Positions 26,701 to 35,530 of a stretch of DNA of 64,000 nt are shown here, piece by piece (the first letter of the stretch is position 1; each line of letters starts with the position of its first letter). Source of the stretch: Clostridiaceae bacterium (GTDB taxonomy: Bacteria; Bacillota; Clostridia; Lachnospirales; Lachnospiraceae); NCBI GenBank assembly GCA_902362865.1, contig CABIYE010000013.1, forward strand, positions 29,954 to 93,953, given 5' to 3'. A program made the translations under genes and the position numbers. The notes below the pieces were generated by a model. The model worked only from the letters and a program-made list of their open reading frames with translations, did not search any database and was not told the origin of the DNA.

Positions 26701-27607
26701 GAATCTTTCCGTCTGCTGAAATCACTTCCGGCGCAGAAGATTTCCATGTAACAGAAGAACCCCTCGCTCCTTTGGAAGGAAGTTCCAAATCCTCAAACGT
26801 ATACTCCGGTAAGCTTACGCTGTCCGCGTCCGCCTTAAGCGACTGAAGCGCTTCCATTTCCGTGTAATTTTCCTTAACTTCCTCTTCCGTCAATGTCTTA
26901 TTATAGATTTTAAAATCTGTAACTTCCGCATCACAATACGGATCATTCCAGTTAGACTTTGCCAGGTAGCCCAGGACTCCCTCCTCATTTCCTCCGAAAA
27001 TATCATCCAGATTATGCGCATGATTCAGAGTTCCAATAGCATTTCCGTTCACATAAAGCTTCAGCGTATTGCCCTCGGAAGTTACCGTAACCAGACTATA
27101 TTTATGCGTATTTAACTGAACATCACCTACACCCGGAATGGAATTTTCCTGATTCACCGCATCCGTCTTAATTGCCACATTTATACTTCCATTGGCAAGC
27201 CGCGGATTGAAAAACAGATAATCCGTCTGAAATCCCGTTCCGATTGTCCACAAAAACTGGAACTGCGCAGTTTCCGGTCGTAATGTCATTTCAATTGTAA
27301 ACGCTTCCTGATAATTCAGGTCTTCCTTGATGGAAACCGGAAGCGCCACATAAGACTCATTGGTTCCCGGGAACTTCAAAACTGCATCTCCGTAAACATC
27401 TTGAAAATCCGTATCTTCGATATTGTACATTTTCGCATCATGGTTATTACCGGACACGTCTTTCAGATACTCCCCTTCATGGGTCATATCATAATGCACC
27501 GCAAGGTCGCTTTGGCTCTGCTCTTCTGCTGCCTTTGCCGGAACAGACAGTCCGGAAAAGGCAAGCGCTGCCGCTAACAGAAGGGAGCCGATTCTTCTTT
27601 TTTTCAT
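23726..27607 (-). CDS. Cell-surface GH43 arabinosidase/xylosidase-type enzyme with SLH anchor
   Basis: 1293 residues with an AAGGAG ribosome binding site. Order: signal peptide (1-27); LamG domain (about 30-250); two atrophied Ig domains (about 260-425); a first propeller-like segment (about 430-600) with ALSKDGKEYTALNHSKAVLY; an Ig-like spacer; the GH43 five-bladed propeller (about 715-1070) with RADPQI (base Asp) near 720, WAPELHYF near 790, NIQEGSAV (acid Glu) near 919 and GPGHNSF near 990; a Pro-Asp linker (about 1072-1105); three SLH repeats. The likely substrate is alpha-L-arabinofuranosyl or xylosyl residues. It starts 12 nt after the stop of the paralogous GH43 gene, so the two form an operon. 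Subfamily cannot be set by eye. Confidence 0.92.
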   Translation of the reverse strand: MKKRRIGSLLLAAALAFSGLSVPAKAAEEQSQSDLAVHYDMTHEGEYLKDVSGNNHDAKMYNIEDTDFQDVYGDAVLKFPGTNESYVALPVSIKEDLNYQEAFTIEMTLRPETAQFQFLWTIGTGFQTDYLFFNPRLANGSINVAIKTDAVNQENSIPGVGDVQLNTHKYSLVTVTSEGNTLKLYVNGNAIGTLNHAHNLDDIFGGNEEGVLGYLAKSNWNDPYCDAEVTDFKIYNKTLTEEEVKENYTEMEALQSLKADADSVSLPEYTFEDLELPSKGARGSSVTWKSSAPEVISADGKIQAGISGTTEVTFTASFKDSASGMAIDKNFKVQVIADGEQGRLEYVAEKFDLGITYVTDDITLPEEFEGLAISWEGNELITNEGKVTRPDEDTEVVLKAEFSYGGAKVSRNFPVTVAAKPAGYLATYIALYEYNMGSEEALKPTNFDENKETNYTNNERTDVMHYALSKDGKEYTALNHSKAVLYPTGLYKMGSPSLFRKPDGTYGAIASVDNNSTEILVYDSEDLIFFENQRKVELNTQGIIVKNPTVKYDNGTKEYAVFWEGGDGKSYKSVTKDFTSFSVPEAVQYQKETVSGTLPKYASAAESSQFELTAQEYDRLEKKFGDIYSTSVNGQVSVSADGTETEESFTWDGKENGSISVKPGSKITLPEQIQVAYNDGSDADMNIAWDDSALDLSKEGTYEITGTISSTSYESPLVECRADPQIVYNEKDGMYYFTGSYMNGDNEAGRGHYDSIILRKASTINGLKDAEEVRIWWGEREDGIAPGAYWAPELHYFGGKWRIISMAGWGADRQGIFTCEGDDLMDPDNWGFSGYIDVTETNHETQTSRVNNFDTTFFELNGTCYYVTPKGADWKGALWITTFDPDNPTVLTSDPVIISRGDMAFETNVLQNGQNIQEGSAVLFHDDKIFIAYACATVDQFYATNVIYADIDADLMDPDSWSKYPYPLLSTADLTTTVEDPDYTTGKKGSYSGTFGPGHNSFTVDENGNPVIVYHARAWGESYVDRDEDRYGLFDAGRHAYANSVHFGADGFPIFNMTAEQILSEELKTVTLTVKVEKAAEPDPDPTPDPDPQPTPDPTPDPDPKLPYVDVEEGDWFYDGAYYNYFAGTMTGTDTTHFSPYEILPRAQFATILHRMEGKPDAAYTNRFPDVPDGQFYSTAVLWAAEAKVVTGYTDSGYFGTNDPITREQMVVMMYRYADYKKYDISKSTDISSFSDAGQVSEFAEKAMKWAVENGIIEGKKNTDGSYRLDPQGSTSRAECAIIIQRFMEKFGK

Positions 27608-27619
27608 ACCTTCACTCCT

Positions 27620-30600
27620 TTACTTCGCAATCTTATCTAAAAATCTTGTCAGAATAATCGCACACTCTGCACGGGTCGCATTCCCCTGCGGATCGATAAC
27701 GGTTCCATTATACTTTCCTGTAATGATTCCGTTTCCTACCGCCCATGCCATGGCCTCTTCTGCAAATGCATTTACCTTATCAGCATCCGTAAAGCTGTCA
27801 AAATCTGCTTTATTGCCTGTGCTGTACCCTTTGTAATTTGCGTACCGGTACATCATTACCGCCATCTGCTCCCGGGTAATGGGATCGTTCGTTCCAAAAT
27901 AACCGGAGTCCGTATAGCCTGTAACAACCTTCGCTTCAGCCGCCCAGAGAACTGCATTAGAATAGAATTCTTTATCCGGCACGTCCGGGAACTTCGCCGT
28001 ATATGTTACGCCCGGCTCACCGTTCATCCGGTAAAGGATGGTTGCAAACTGTGCGCGCGGCAGGATCGTGTATGGTTCAAAATGCGTCGGATCCATACCT
28101 GTCATAATCTCTTCATAGTAGTTGTAAGCTACTTCGTTATAGAACCAGTCGCCTTCTGCCACATCTACATATGGAAGCTTCGGATTCGGCGTTGGCTGTG
28201 GATCCGGGTCGGGCGTCGGGTCCGGTGTTGGCTGCGGATCCGGGTCGGGCGTCGCAGCCTTCTCTACCTTCACCGTCATGGTTACTGTCTTGTTTTCAGG
28301 AAGAATTTCATTTTCCTCTGTCATATCCAGGATCGGAGCGCCGTCTGCGCCAAAGTGGACGATTCTGAGGAAGGTATCTCTTGAACCGTAAATGCCTTTC
28401 TTCGCATGATAAACATTAATCAGCGTTCCGTCCGTTTCTTTTACATAGGAGTTGTGACCCGGTCCGCAAAGTCCTTCTACAGAAAGGCCAGTCAATACCG
28501 GATAATTGCACTTGGTCCATGCACTTGGATCAAGGAAGTCTGTGTTTTCGTTCAGGTCGATGGTGGTCACTCCTACACAGTAGGTTTCATCGGTAGCGCC
28601 TCCGGAATAGGTCAGATACAGCTTATCGTCAGTGAAGATTGTGTTCGGTCCTTCTGTTACAAAGGTATGGTTTCTCTCCCATCCGTACTCGCAGTTCACG
28701 AATTTCACTGCATCGCTGATTAACTGATAAGGTTTGCTTCTGTCAATTTCACCAATCCAAAGATCAGCCGTTCCGCCGTTCTTTCCAAAATTACGCTGTG
28801 ACCACGCCACATAATCTCTTCCACCATAGCTGAAATGAGTCATGTCCAGTGTAATACCGCCGTAAGGCTCTGTAAGCGGATTGCCGTCCTTATTCAGAAA
28901 CTGATGCAGATCACCCCAGTCGTCATAATTCGTCGGGTCATCTCCGGTAAGCTTCATCAGCATACTCTGTACATTAAAACCGCTTCCAAGATTTACACTG
29001 AAGAACATATAAAGCTCACCGTCTAATACGTGAAGCTCCGGCGCCCAGTGGTTTGTCGGTGCATCGTATCCATACTCCGCAGCCTTCTCCTTATTAAATA
29101 CCAGATGCTCCTCTGCCTGGTTCAGCCCGGTAATGGTATCAGCCTCACGGATATACAATCCATAATTATTGTCTACTGCCGCCTCTGTCGTTGCAATGAA
29201 ATAATATTTTCCATTGTACTCTGTGATCGTCGGGTCAGCACGCCTTTCAATAAACGGATCATTTTCATCAGTCTGATCGGAAATCTGTCTCACCTTTCCG
29301 GTAACAGTGTAGGTTCCTTCTGTATCAAAATCTACTGCAGCCAGTTCTTCCTCATTCCAGAGAACCATCTTTTCCGCCGAAGAACCGTCTGAATAATTAG
29401 CCGTCACCTTTATGTCTGCCAAATCCACCGTCTCGCCAACCTTTGTTGTAACGGCAGGATTTTCCACGGTTGTATTCACCACTTTATCCAGTTTATTCAG
29501 CAGGTGTGTTCCTTCCTCTTCCGTAATTCCAACCGTATTGCCCGGTATTGCATACGGAATATCCGTCTCTACAGAACCGGCCTGTATCGGCGCAGAAACT
29601 TCCGCTTCCGTAAATGTCTGGAAATCCTTTGTCACATTTGCATAGCTAAGTCTGGAATCCAAACCTGTCCATGTAATACGGTAACTATCCTCCACTGCAT
29701 CATAGACGCAGGCCGGATTAGAAATACGCTCTGTATCGTCTAACCAGATCATTCCCACTTCCGTGTAAGACAGCAGATCTTTCGAGGTAAAGAACAGAAG
29801 AGTTCCCACTTCGTCCGCGGCCGTCTCTCCCTGCGTAACCCGGACTGCAAGCACGCCGAAGCTTCCGTCTTTCATACGGAAAATATAAGGTTCCTTCAAA
29901 AGCTTCGTCGTCTCTCCCTGGGCCTTGGCAAATAATACACCCGTATTATTTAGTAACGCCCGATAATCCTCTCCATCTTCACTGTATCCGAGATGCATAT
30001 TGTCAGATACATAATCGTTATACATTCCATCCTTGGATGCATCCGCTTCTCTTGTATAAGATAACACATAAGCACTGTCGGTTCCCAGAAGCTTTACCTG
30101 AAATTTCTTTTCCTTCTTTTTACCATCCAGTGTTACAGATGCTGTTAATCCTACATCCGTAATTCCTTCTTTTGACGGTGTGATTTTTCCTGTTTCTGTG
30201 TCAATATCTTCGCAGTCGCTTGTCCACGAAACCTCTGTTCCGAGAATTTCGAGCGGAAGTGTATCCTCTGCAGTTATATAATAAGAAAGATTCAGATACT
30301 GCTCCAAAATAATATCTGCTTTATCATTCTTCCCTATAACATATGCTGAATATGTCTTATGAACAGAAACGCCTGACAGTGAAAATGTCGCCGTCAGCTC
30401 TACTTTTGTCGTCTCATCCGCTGGTGTAACCTTTCCTTCATCGCTTATAATGTCCGTGTTTCCTGACTTCCATGTAATGACAGAGCCATTGACCGAACCG
30501 GCTGCCGGAAGCGTCATATCCTCTGTCACGGCAGAAAGATTCCCCAAATCCACCGCTGCAATATCATCCTCAATTAACTGAGAAGCATAGACGTAATTGC

Positions 30601-31363
30601 TTCCATCATAGATGGCTTTTACCTGGGCGTCTGTTAATGTCTGATTATAAATCTTAAAATCTGTCACGATGGCATCGCAATATCTGTCAGCACCCCAGTT
30701 TGATTTTGCAATATAACCTAACACATTTCCATTCCCTCTGAACACTTCATCCAGATCGTGAGAGTGATCCAAAGTTCCTTTCAATTCGCCATTTACATAC
30801 AATTTTAATCTCTGTCCCTCTGATGTTACCGTCAACACGCTGAATGTCTTCGTATCCAGTATCACATTACCGGAACCCGGTATGGAATTTTCAGCATTGT
30901 TCGCTCCCTGTGTCTTAATGGCAACATTGATATTGCCGGATGCCAGCCTTGGATTAAAGAACAGATAATCTGTTGAATCCCCTGTTCCGATGGTCCAAAG
31001 GAACTGATACTGAGCCGTCCGTGGAATTAAGGCAATCTCCACACTAAAGCCCTCTTTGTAATCTGTAAGACTGTCCTTAATTGACAGAGGAAGATCAATA
31101 TAAGATCCGTCAGCCCCCGCGTTCCCTCCCGGCAGCTCCAGAAAGGTATCTCCCAACTCCTCTTTGAAATCGGATGAGGATATGTTGTGCAATACAGCAT
31201 CATTTCCCTTTCCGGATTGATCCAGCAGCTTTGTATCACTATGTGACATATCGTAATGAGCAACAATATCATATGTTTCCGGCTCTTCTGCCCTTACATA
31301 AGATGGAACCGCACTAAAAACAGTCGCCGCTGCCAATAGCAATGCAAGTAGTTTCTTCTTCAT
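27620..31363 (-). CDS. Cell-surface GH43 enzyme (paralogue) with SLH anchor
   Basis: 1247 residues; AAAGGAGG precedes the ATG. The architecture matches the next gene: signal peptide, LamG (about 30-245), two Ig domains, a propeller-like segment (about 425-600, LGYSEDGEDYRALLNNTGVL), an Ig-like spacer, GH43 (about 705-1035), a PDPDPQPTPDP linker and three SLH repeats. GH43 landmarks are RADPTI near 708, NHWAPELHVL near 755, FVTEGP near 901 (acid Glu) and GPGHNS near 975. Its SLH sequence is more diverged than those of the other enzymes here. It is first in an operon with the 23726-27607 gene, from an extended -10 promoter at 31397-31405. It probably acts on arabinofuranosyl side chains of arabinan or arabinoxylan. 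Confidence 0.92.
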   Translation of the reverse strand: MKKKLLALLLAAATVFSAVPSYVRAEEPETYDIVAHYDMSHSDTKLLDQSGKGNDAVLHNISSSDFKEELGDTFLELPGGNAGADGSYIDLPLSIKDSLTDYKEGFSVEIALIPRTAQYQFLWTIGTGDSTDYLFFNPRLASGNINVAIKTQGANNAENSIPGSGNVILDTKTFSVLTVTSEGQRLKLYVNGELKGTLDHSHDLDEVFRGNGNVLGYIAKSNWGADRYCDAIVTDFKIYNQTLTDAQVKAIYDGSNYVYASQLIEDDIAAVDLGNLSAVTEDMTLPAAGSVNGSVITWKSGNTDIISDEGKVTPADETTKVELTATFSLSGVSVHKTYSAYVIGKNDKADIILEQYLNLSYYITAEDTLPLEILGTEVSWTSDCEDIDTETGKITPSKEGITDVGLTASVTLDGKKKEKKFQVKLLGTDSAYVLSYTREADASKDGMYNDYVSDNMHLGYSEDGEDYRALLNNTGVLFAKAQGETTKLLKEPYIFRMKDGSFGVLAVRVTQGETAADEVGTLLFFTSKDLLSYTEVGMIWLDDTERISNPACVYDAVEDSYRITWTGLDSRLSYANVTKDFQTFTEAEVSAPIQAGSVETDIPYAIPGNTVGITEEEGTHLLNKLDKVVNTTVENPAVTTKVGETVDLADIKVTANYSDGSSAEKMVLWNEEELAAVDFDTEGTYTVTGKVRQISDQTDENDPFIERRADPTITEYNGKYYFIATTEAAVDNNYGLYIREADTITGLNQAEEHLVFNKEKAAEYGYDAPTNHWAPELHVLDGELYMFFSVNLGSGFNVQSMLMKLTGDDPTNYDDWGDLHQFLNKDGNPLTEPYGGITLDMTHFSYGGRDYVAWSQRNFGKNGGTADLWIGEIDRSKPYQLISDAVKFVNCEYGWERNHTFVTEGPNTIFTDDKLYLTYSGGATDETYCVGVTTIDLNENTDFLDPSAWTKCNYPVLTGLSVEGLCGPGHNSYVKETDGTLINVYHAKKGIYGSRDTFLRIVHFGADGAPILDMTEENEILPENKTVTMTVKVEKAATPDPDPQPTPDPTPDPDPQPTPNPKLPYVDVAEGDWFYNEVAYNYYEEIMTGMDPTHFEPYTILPRAQFATILYRMNGEPGVTYTAKFPDVPDKEFYSNAVLWAAEAKVVTGYTDSGYFGTNDPITREQMAVMMYRYANYKGYSTGNKADFDSFTDADKVNAFAEEAMAWAVGNGIITGKYNGTVIDPQGNATRAECAIILTRFLDKIAK

Positions 31364-31396
31364 ACCTTCTTCTCCTCCTTTACAATAATTAATTCT

Positions 31397-31405
31397 ATTA
31401 TAGCA
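31397..31405 (-). promoter_or_regulatory. Extended -10 promoter of the GH43-GH43(-GH127) operon
   Basis: TGCTATAAT on the minus strand, 34 nt upstream of the start codon at 31363. No clear -35. Confidence 0.55.
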
Positions 31406-31438
31406 ACACTTTTTATGTTTCTCCCTAAAAAACCAGAC

Positions 31439-31479
31439 AAAAAAACCATGAAAATCTATAATTCATAAAACTTCCATGG
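31439..31479 (-). terminator. Rho-independent terminator after the GH10 xylanase gene
   Basis: On the minus strand CCATGGAAG...TTTTCATGG forms a stem with a long AT-rich loop and is followed directly by a run of seven T. It lies 22 bp after the xylanase stop codon. Confidence 0.6.
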
Positions 31480-31500
31480 CTTTCTATATGATACTTATTT

Positions 31501-33264
31501 TTATATACTATCGTCCAGAATTGAGCCAAAAAATGCCGGTTTTGGATTCAGTTCTTCATCAAACAATAATGGATAATGGGTTTCTCCGCCGTTATTCAGC
31601 CAGGTACGGCTGTCGTTCAATCCCCAGAAAGTAACATTCGTTATATTGACAATCCCTTCGTCGTCAAGCTGCTTTAATGTACGGAAAATCTCTTTATAAC
31701 GTGCCGACAATTTCTGCTGCCCTTCCACAGAATTATCCGTCTGTTGAATGTCCAGCTCGGTAATCTGAATTTCCAGTCCCATCTGCGCAAATTTCCGAAT
31801 AGTGTTTTCATAATTCTGCACCGATGGATATTCCAGAAGAATGTGGCTTTGCATTCCAATTCCGTCTATCAAACCTTCTTCCTGCAATTTTCCTGCCATC
31901 TCACAGATTGCCGCATCCTTTTCGTAGCAATTAAAGTCATTGTAGAAGAGCTTCTGCTGTGGATCCGCATACTTTCTTGCATAGGAAAAAGCCTTTTCCA
32001 CATAGTCCGCTCCGATAATCTGATACCAGTAGTTTCCTTCCGCAAGCATCTGTCCTTCTTCCGGCGAATTGGCATCGATAGCTTCATTTACCACATCCCA
32101 GCAGGTGATAAGCCCCGGATAATTGCTGTTAAAATATGTCATTACCTGACAGATATAGTTTTCCATTCGCTTAAGCATGACATCCCTGGATACCAAAGGC
32201 GCGTCCGGTGCGTCGCTGAATCCTTCTGTAAAAAGCCATTTCGGCGTCTGCTTATACCAGACCAGCGTATGGCCCCGAAGTTTCATCCCGTTTTCTTCTG
32301 CAAACTCAAGAAGCGGAATTGCTTCTGTCACTTCTATAACAGGGTATTCTTCTTCCCCTCTCGCCACAGTCTTCTGATGGTTCAAAAGAGCTGCGGGCTT
32401 CATAGCATTTTCACAAGTCATGTAAGAAAACTGTTCCTGAATCAGCGTTCTTTCCTTTTCGCCGTTAAGCGTTCTCGGCTCAAGCGCCACTCCTATGGAA
32501 AAATTGTCAGCGTATAGCTCCCGCATCCGGTAAAGAATTCCGGTTTCTTTATATTGTTCGTAGAAATTCCGTTCTCCTTCCTCCGGCATCGTTACGCTTA
32601 CTTCCAGGAGTTTACAGAATCGCTGAATCATTGCCGCGCACTCAGCGCGGTTTGCCGTTCCCTGCGGATTCAGCCGTCCCCGGTCTCCTGTAATAATCCG
32701 GCTTGCTGCCGCCCACGCCATCGCATCCTTTGCATAACCGCTTACCTTTCCTTCATCCGGGAAATCTGACAGTTCTGCCCGGCCGGAAACATCCATCTCT
32801 TTACTCTTTGCATAGCGGTAGAGTATCACGGCCAGCTCTTCACGGGAAATATTTTTCCCCGGCTCAAAAAGCCCTGTATCCGTATATCCGGTGATAATCT
32901 TGTTTTCATTCGCCCATATAACAGCTTCCGAATAGAACTCTCCCTGCGGCACATCCGAGAATTTTTCCTTATATACCACATCCGGGGTATTTTCCATTCT
33001 GTAAATGATGGTTGCAACATGTGCTCTTTTCAGTTCCGTTGCCGGTTCAAACATCGTCTGTGTCATACCGGTCATAATTCCCTGCGAACTCACGTAATTC
33101 ACAACCTCATAATACCAGTCGTCTTCTGTTACATCCTGAAATTTTATTCCCCCCTGCTCTTCCGATGCATAAACCGGGAAATCTATAAGTCCCGCGGCTG
33201 CCGGGACAGTCAGCGTCACCGCCATCAGCACCGCCGCGCATCTCTTAAATATTCTTATCTTCAA
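31501..33264 (-). CDS. SLH-anchored GH10 endo-1,4-beta-xylanase
   Basis: 587 residues from a TTG start at 33264, which follows AAGGAG at a normal distance and directly gives a signal peptide (MKIRIFKRCAAVLMAVTLTV; about 1-33). A farther ATG (33327) would put 21 charged residues before it. The start overlaps the end of the upstream CBM gene by 20 nt. Three SLH repeats come first (about 45-225), unlike the other enzymes here, followed by the GH10 barrel (about 245-585). CWDVVNEAID near 393 holds the acid/base Glu, QITELDIQ near 500 the nucleophile Glu, and GHTLVWYKQTPKWL and TFWGLNDSRTWL are typical. It cuts the xylan backbone. It has no CBM of its own; two CBM22-type proteins are encoded just upstream. 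Confidence 0.96.
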   Translation of the reverse strand: MKIRIFKRCAAVLMAVTLTVPAAAGLIDFPVYASEEQGGIKFQDVTEDDWYYEVVNYVSSQGIMTGMTQTMFEPATELKRAHVATIIYRMENTPDVVYKEKFSDVPQGEFYSEAVIWANENKIITGYTDTGLFEPGKNISREELAVILYRYAKSKEMDVSGRAELSDFPDEGKVSGYAKDAMAWAAASRIITGDRGRLNPQGTANRAECAAMIQRFCKLLEVSVTMPEEGERNFYEQYKETGILYRMRELYADNFSIGVALEPRTLNGEKERTLIQEQFSYMTCENAMKPAALLNHQKTVARGEEEYPVIEVTEAIPLLEFAEENGMKLRGHTLVWYKQTPKWLFTEGFSDAPDAPLVSRDVMLKRMENYICQVMTYFNSNYPGLITCWDVVNEAIDANSPEEGQMLAEGNYWYQIIGADYVEKAFSYARKYADPQQKLFYNDFNCYEKDAAICEMAGKLQEEGLIDGIGMQSHILLEYPSVQNYENTIRKFAQMGLEIQITELDIQQTDNSVEGQQKLSARYKEIFRTLKQLDDEGIVNITNVTFWGLNDSRTWLNNGGETHYPLLFDEELNPKPAFFGSILDDSI

Positions 33265-35530
33265 ATTTTCTAATCTCCTTTTTACGCTTTTTTTGTATAC
33301 CAATCCCTCCCACAGAAAGGATTCCAATTGTTAATGCACAGACAGACACCTGCTTCCATGGAATCTTCTTTACCGTCTCAATGTAAGTCTGACCCAGATT
33401 CTTGATCCAAACCGGTCCTGATTCTTTCTTTTCTTTATCAGGCTGCGCGGCAGGCTGCATATCCGACTTTAATTCCACATCATCGATTAAAAAGGCAAGC
33501 TCCGGATCCGTCGCTTCAAAATAAAGGACAATTTTTCCGGTCTTTTCCCTCACCAAATATTCTCCTGTAACCTGGGTCCATTCGCCTTTCTTTATATCGG
33601 AACCCGCCGCAATCCAGTGATAGGAAATCTCGCCAGCCGCATCCTCTTCCTGTATGCAAAACCGAATCTCCTGCGGTTCGCTCTTCTCATGTTTTGTCCA
33701 GAAGGAAACATGCAAGTATTTTCCCTGCAGACCGGCGTCGGTAAAGTCCCTCTCTACTCCATGCCAGCTCAATGTTCTTCCGCTTACGGAAAGTGCTTTA
33801 CTGCCGCCGTGTGCCTGGCTGGAAATTGCAGCTTTCCCCTCACCACGGTTATCAAAAAACGGGCTGCCATCTTCAAAATCAATCGTCAGAACAGAGAAAG
33901 GCGCTACACTGCTTCTCTTCTGTTCCGCCGCCGCGGATGCGCCGCCGTCTGTATTGCTGCCGTCCGGCGCTTCTGATTCCTCAATCCACTGCGTCGTCTG
34001 CAGATTCACGTCATCAATTACAAAAGACGCAGAAGAATCAGAACTTTCAAAGTAAATCATCGGGCAAACGGTCTGCGGCTGTATATTCACACCGCCTTCC
34101 AGGGAAATCCAATTACCGGGAAGGGTTTCTCCGCCCGCAATCCTTGTATAACTCACATTTCCTTCTGCATCCGTCTCCTGCAGTGTCAGATAAATATCTG
34201 CTATACGGGAAGAGGTGTTCTTAACCCAGAAGGATGACCGAAGTCCTTTTCCTTCCAGCGATGCCTGCGAAAGATCTTTCTCCACTCCGTGCCAATTCTG
34301 TGTCCTTCCGGTTACGGCAAGTGCTTTCTCTCCCCGGAAAGCATCCGGCACAACTTCTCCCTTTGCATCACCTCTGTCCGTAAACCAAGGGTTCCCATCT
34401 TCAAAATCAATCAGAAGATTTTCAAACGGAGTAACCGGATCTGATGGGGTAACCGGATCCAGCGGCTGAACCGGATTTGCTGCCTTCCCGGCTGCCAGGC
34501 TCACACAATCTACAATAAAAGGATCCGTTCCTTCCACTTCTATATAAACTGCCGCGGATGCGACTCCCTGTCCAATCGTATATCCATTCTCACAGGAAAG
34601 ACTGACCCAGCTTCCCGCTTCCGCTTCCACCCACGCAAGCGTCTGGTATTCCTGCGTTCCATCCTCTTTTGTCAGCCGCAGCGTAATCGCAGCGCGGCGC
34701 TGCTTTTCTGACAGATTCTTAACCAACGCCGCTGCAGAAACGGAAGTTCCGGAAAGCGTCTCTCCCTTTTCTAAAAACGCAGACACATCTTTTAACGGTC
34801 CTTCATAGCTCTCTGAGCGATTACTTACGAGAAGTCCCGCGCTTCCCTGATATCCTTCGCTCCGGGTAATCTGAAGTTCCGGATTACCCATCTTATCAAA
34901 ATAAATCTGCCCATCTTCAAAATCAATTGTTCTTCCACCGGGCTCCCCGATATCAACTTCCGGTTCCTCTACTTTTTCCTCCGTCTCTATCGTGATTTCC
35001 ACCTGGTCAATACTAAAAGAAACTCCCACTTCCTTCGTTTCAAAATAAAGAACCGGAATCCGTGTATTCGAAGCCACCGTAATTGTGCCCGACAGTTGTT
35101 TCCATTCTCCCGGAGCTATTACCACATCCCCTTGTATCCAACTATAAGCGGTTGTCCCGTCTGTCTTTTCCTCCTGAAGCGTCATATGAGAGGTAATCTC
35201 ATAGGCCTCATTATTCCTGACATAAGCGGAAACCTTCAATACATCATTTCCGGAAACCAGGTCCGACAGATCCTTCTGCGCTCCGTTCCAGCTTTCTGTG
35301 CCTCCGCTTACCGACAAATAATTTCCTGACCAGGCGTTCTCATCTGTCACAACCGCCACCGCCGCTCCGCGGCCGGTAAAACCGCCGTCTCCATCTTCAA
35401 AGTCCACCGTAATCGCTTTCGTCTGCGCTGTGGCAGGCATAACCGGCACTTCCGCCGTTCCCAGAAGAATCGCCACAAAAAGGATCCGGGCAAGCTTTTT
35501 CTGCCATTTCTGATATCCGGCTGTTCTCAT
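33245..35530 (-). CDS. Membrane-anchored protein with four CBM22-type modules, no catalytic domain
   Basis: 761 residues; AGGAGG lies 7 nt before ATG. Signal peptide (1-36), then four CBM22/CBM4_9-like modules of about 155 residues, each opening with DFEDG (near 43, 203, 375 and 555) and ending in a YFE...F-IDDV-type strand. A Pro/charged stretch is followed by a single C-terminal membrane helix (QVSVCALTIGILSVGGIGI near 728-746) and the basic tail KKRKKEIRK. There is no LPxTG or SLH motif. It probably holds xylan at the membrane for the GH10 enzyme. The start overlaps the upstream lipoprotein stop by 4 nt (ATGA) and the 3' end overlaps the GH10 start, so the three genes are translationally coupled. 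Confidence 0.88.
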   Translation of the reverse strand: MRTAGYQKWQKKLARILFVAILLGTAEVPVMPATAQTKAITVDFEDGDGGFTGRGAAVAVVTDENAWSGNYLSVSGGTESWNGAQKDLSDLVSGNDVLKVSAYVRNNEAYEITSHMTLQEEKTDGTTAYSWIQGDVVIAPGEWKQLSGTITVASNTRIPVLYFETKEVGVSFSIDQVEITIETEEKVEEPEVDIGEPGGRTIDFEDGQIYFDKMGNPELQITRSEGYQGSAGLLVSNRSESYEGPLKDVSAFLEKGETLSGTSVSAAALVKNLSEKQRRAAITLRLTKEDGTQEYQTLAWVEAEAGSWVSLSCENGYTIGQGVASAAVYIEVEGTDPFIVDCVSLAAGKAANPVQPLDPVTPSDPVTPFENLLIDFEDGNPWFTDRGDAKGEVVPDAFRGEKALAVTGRTQNWHGVEKDLSQASLEGKGLRSSFWVKNTSSRIADIYLTLQETDAEGNVSYTRIAGGETLPGNWISLEGGVNIQPQTVCPMIYFESSDSSASFVIDDVNLQTTQWIEESEAPDGSNTDGGASAAAEQKRSSVAPFSVLTIDFEDGSPFFDNRGEGKAAISSQAHGGSKALSVSGRTLSWHGVERDFTDAGLQGKYLHVSFWTKHEKSEPQEIRFCIQEEDAAGEISYHWIAAGSDIKKGEWTQVTGEYLVREKTGKIVLYFEATDPELAFLIDDVELKSDMQPAAQPDKEKKESGPVWIKNLGQTYIETVKKIPWKQVSVCALTIGILSVGGIGIQKKRKKEIRKFEDKNI

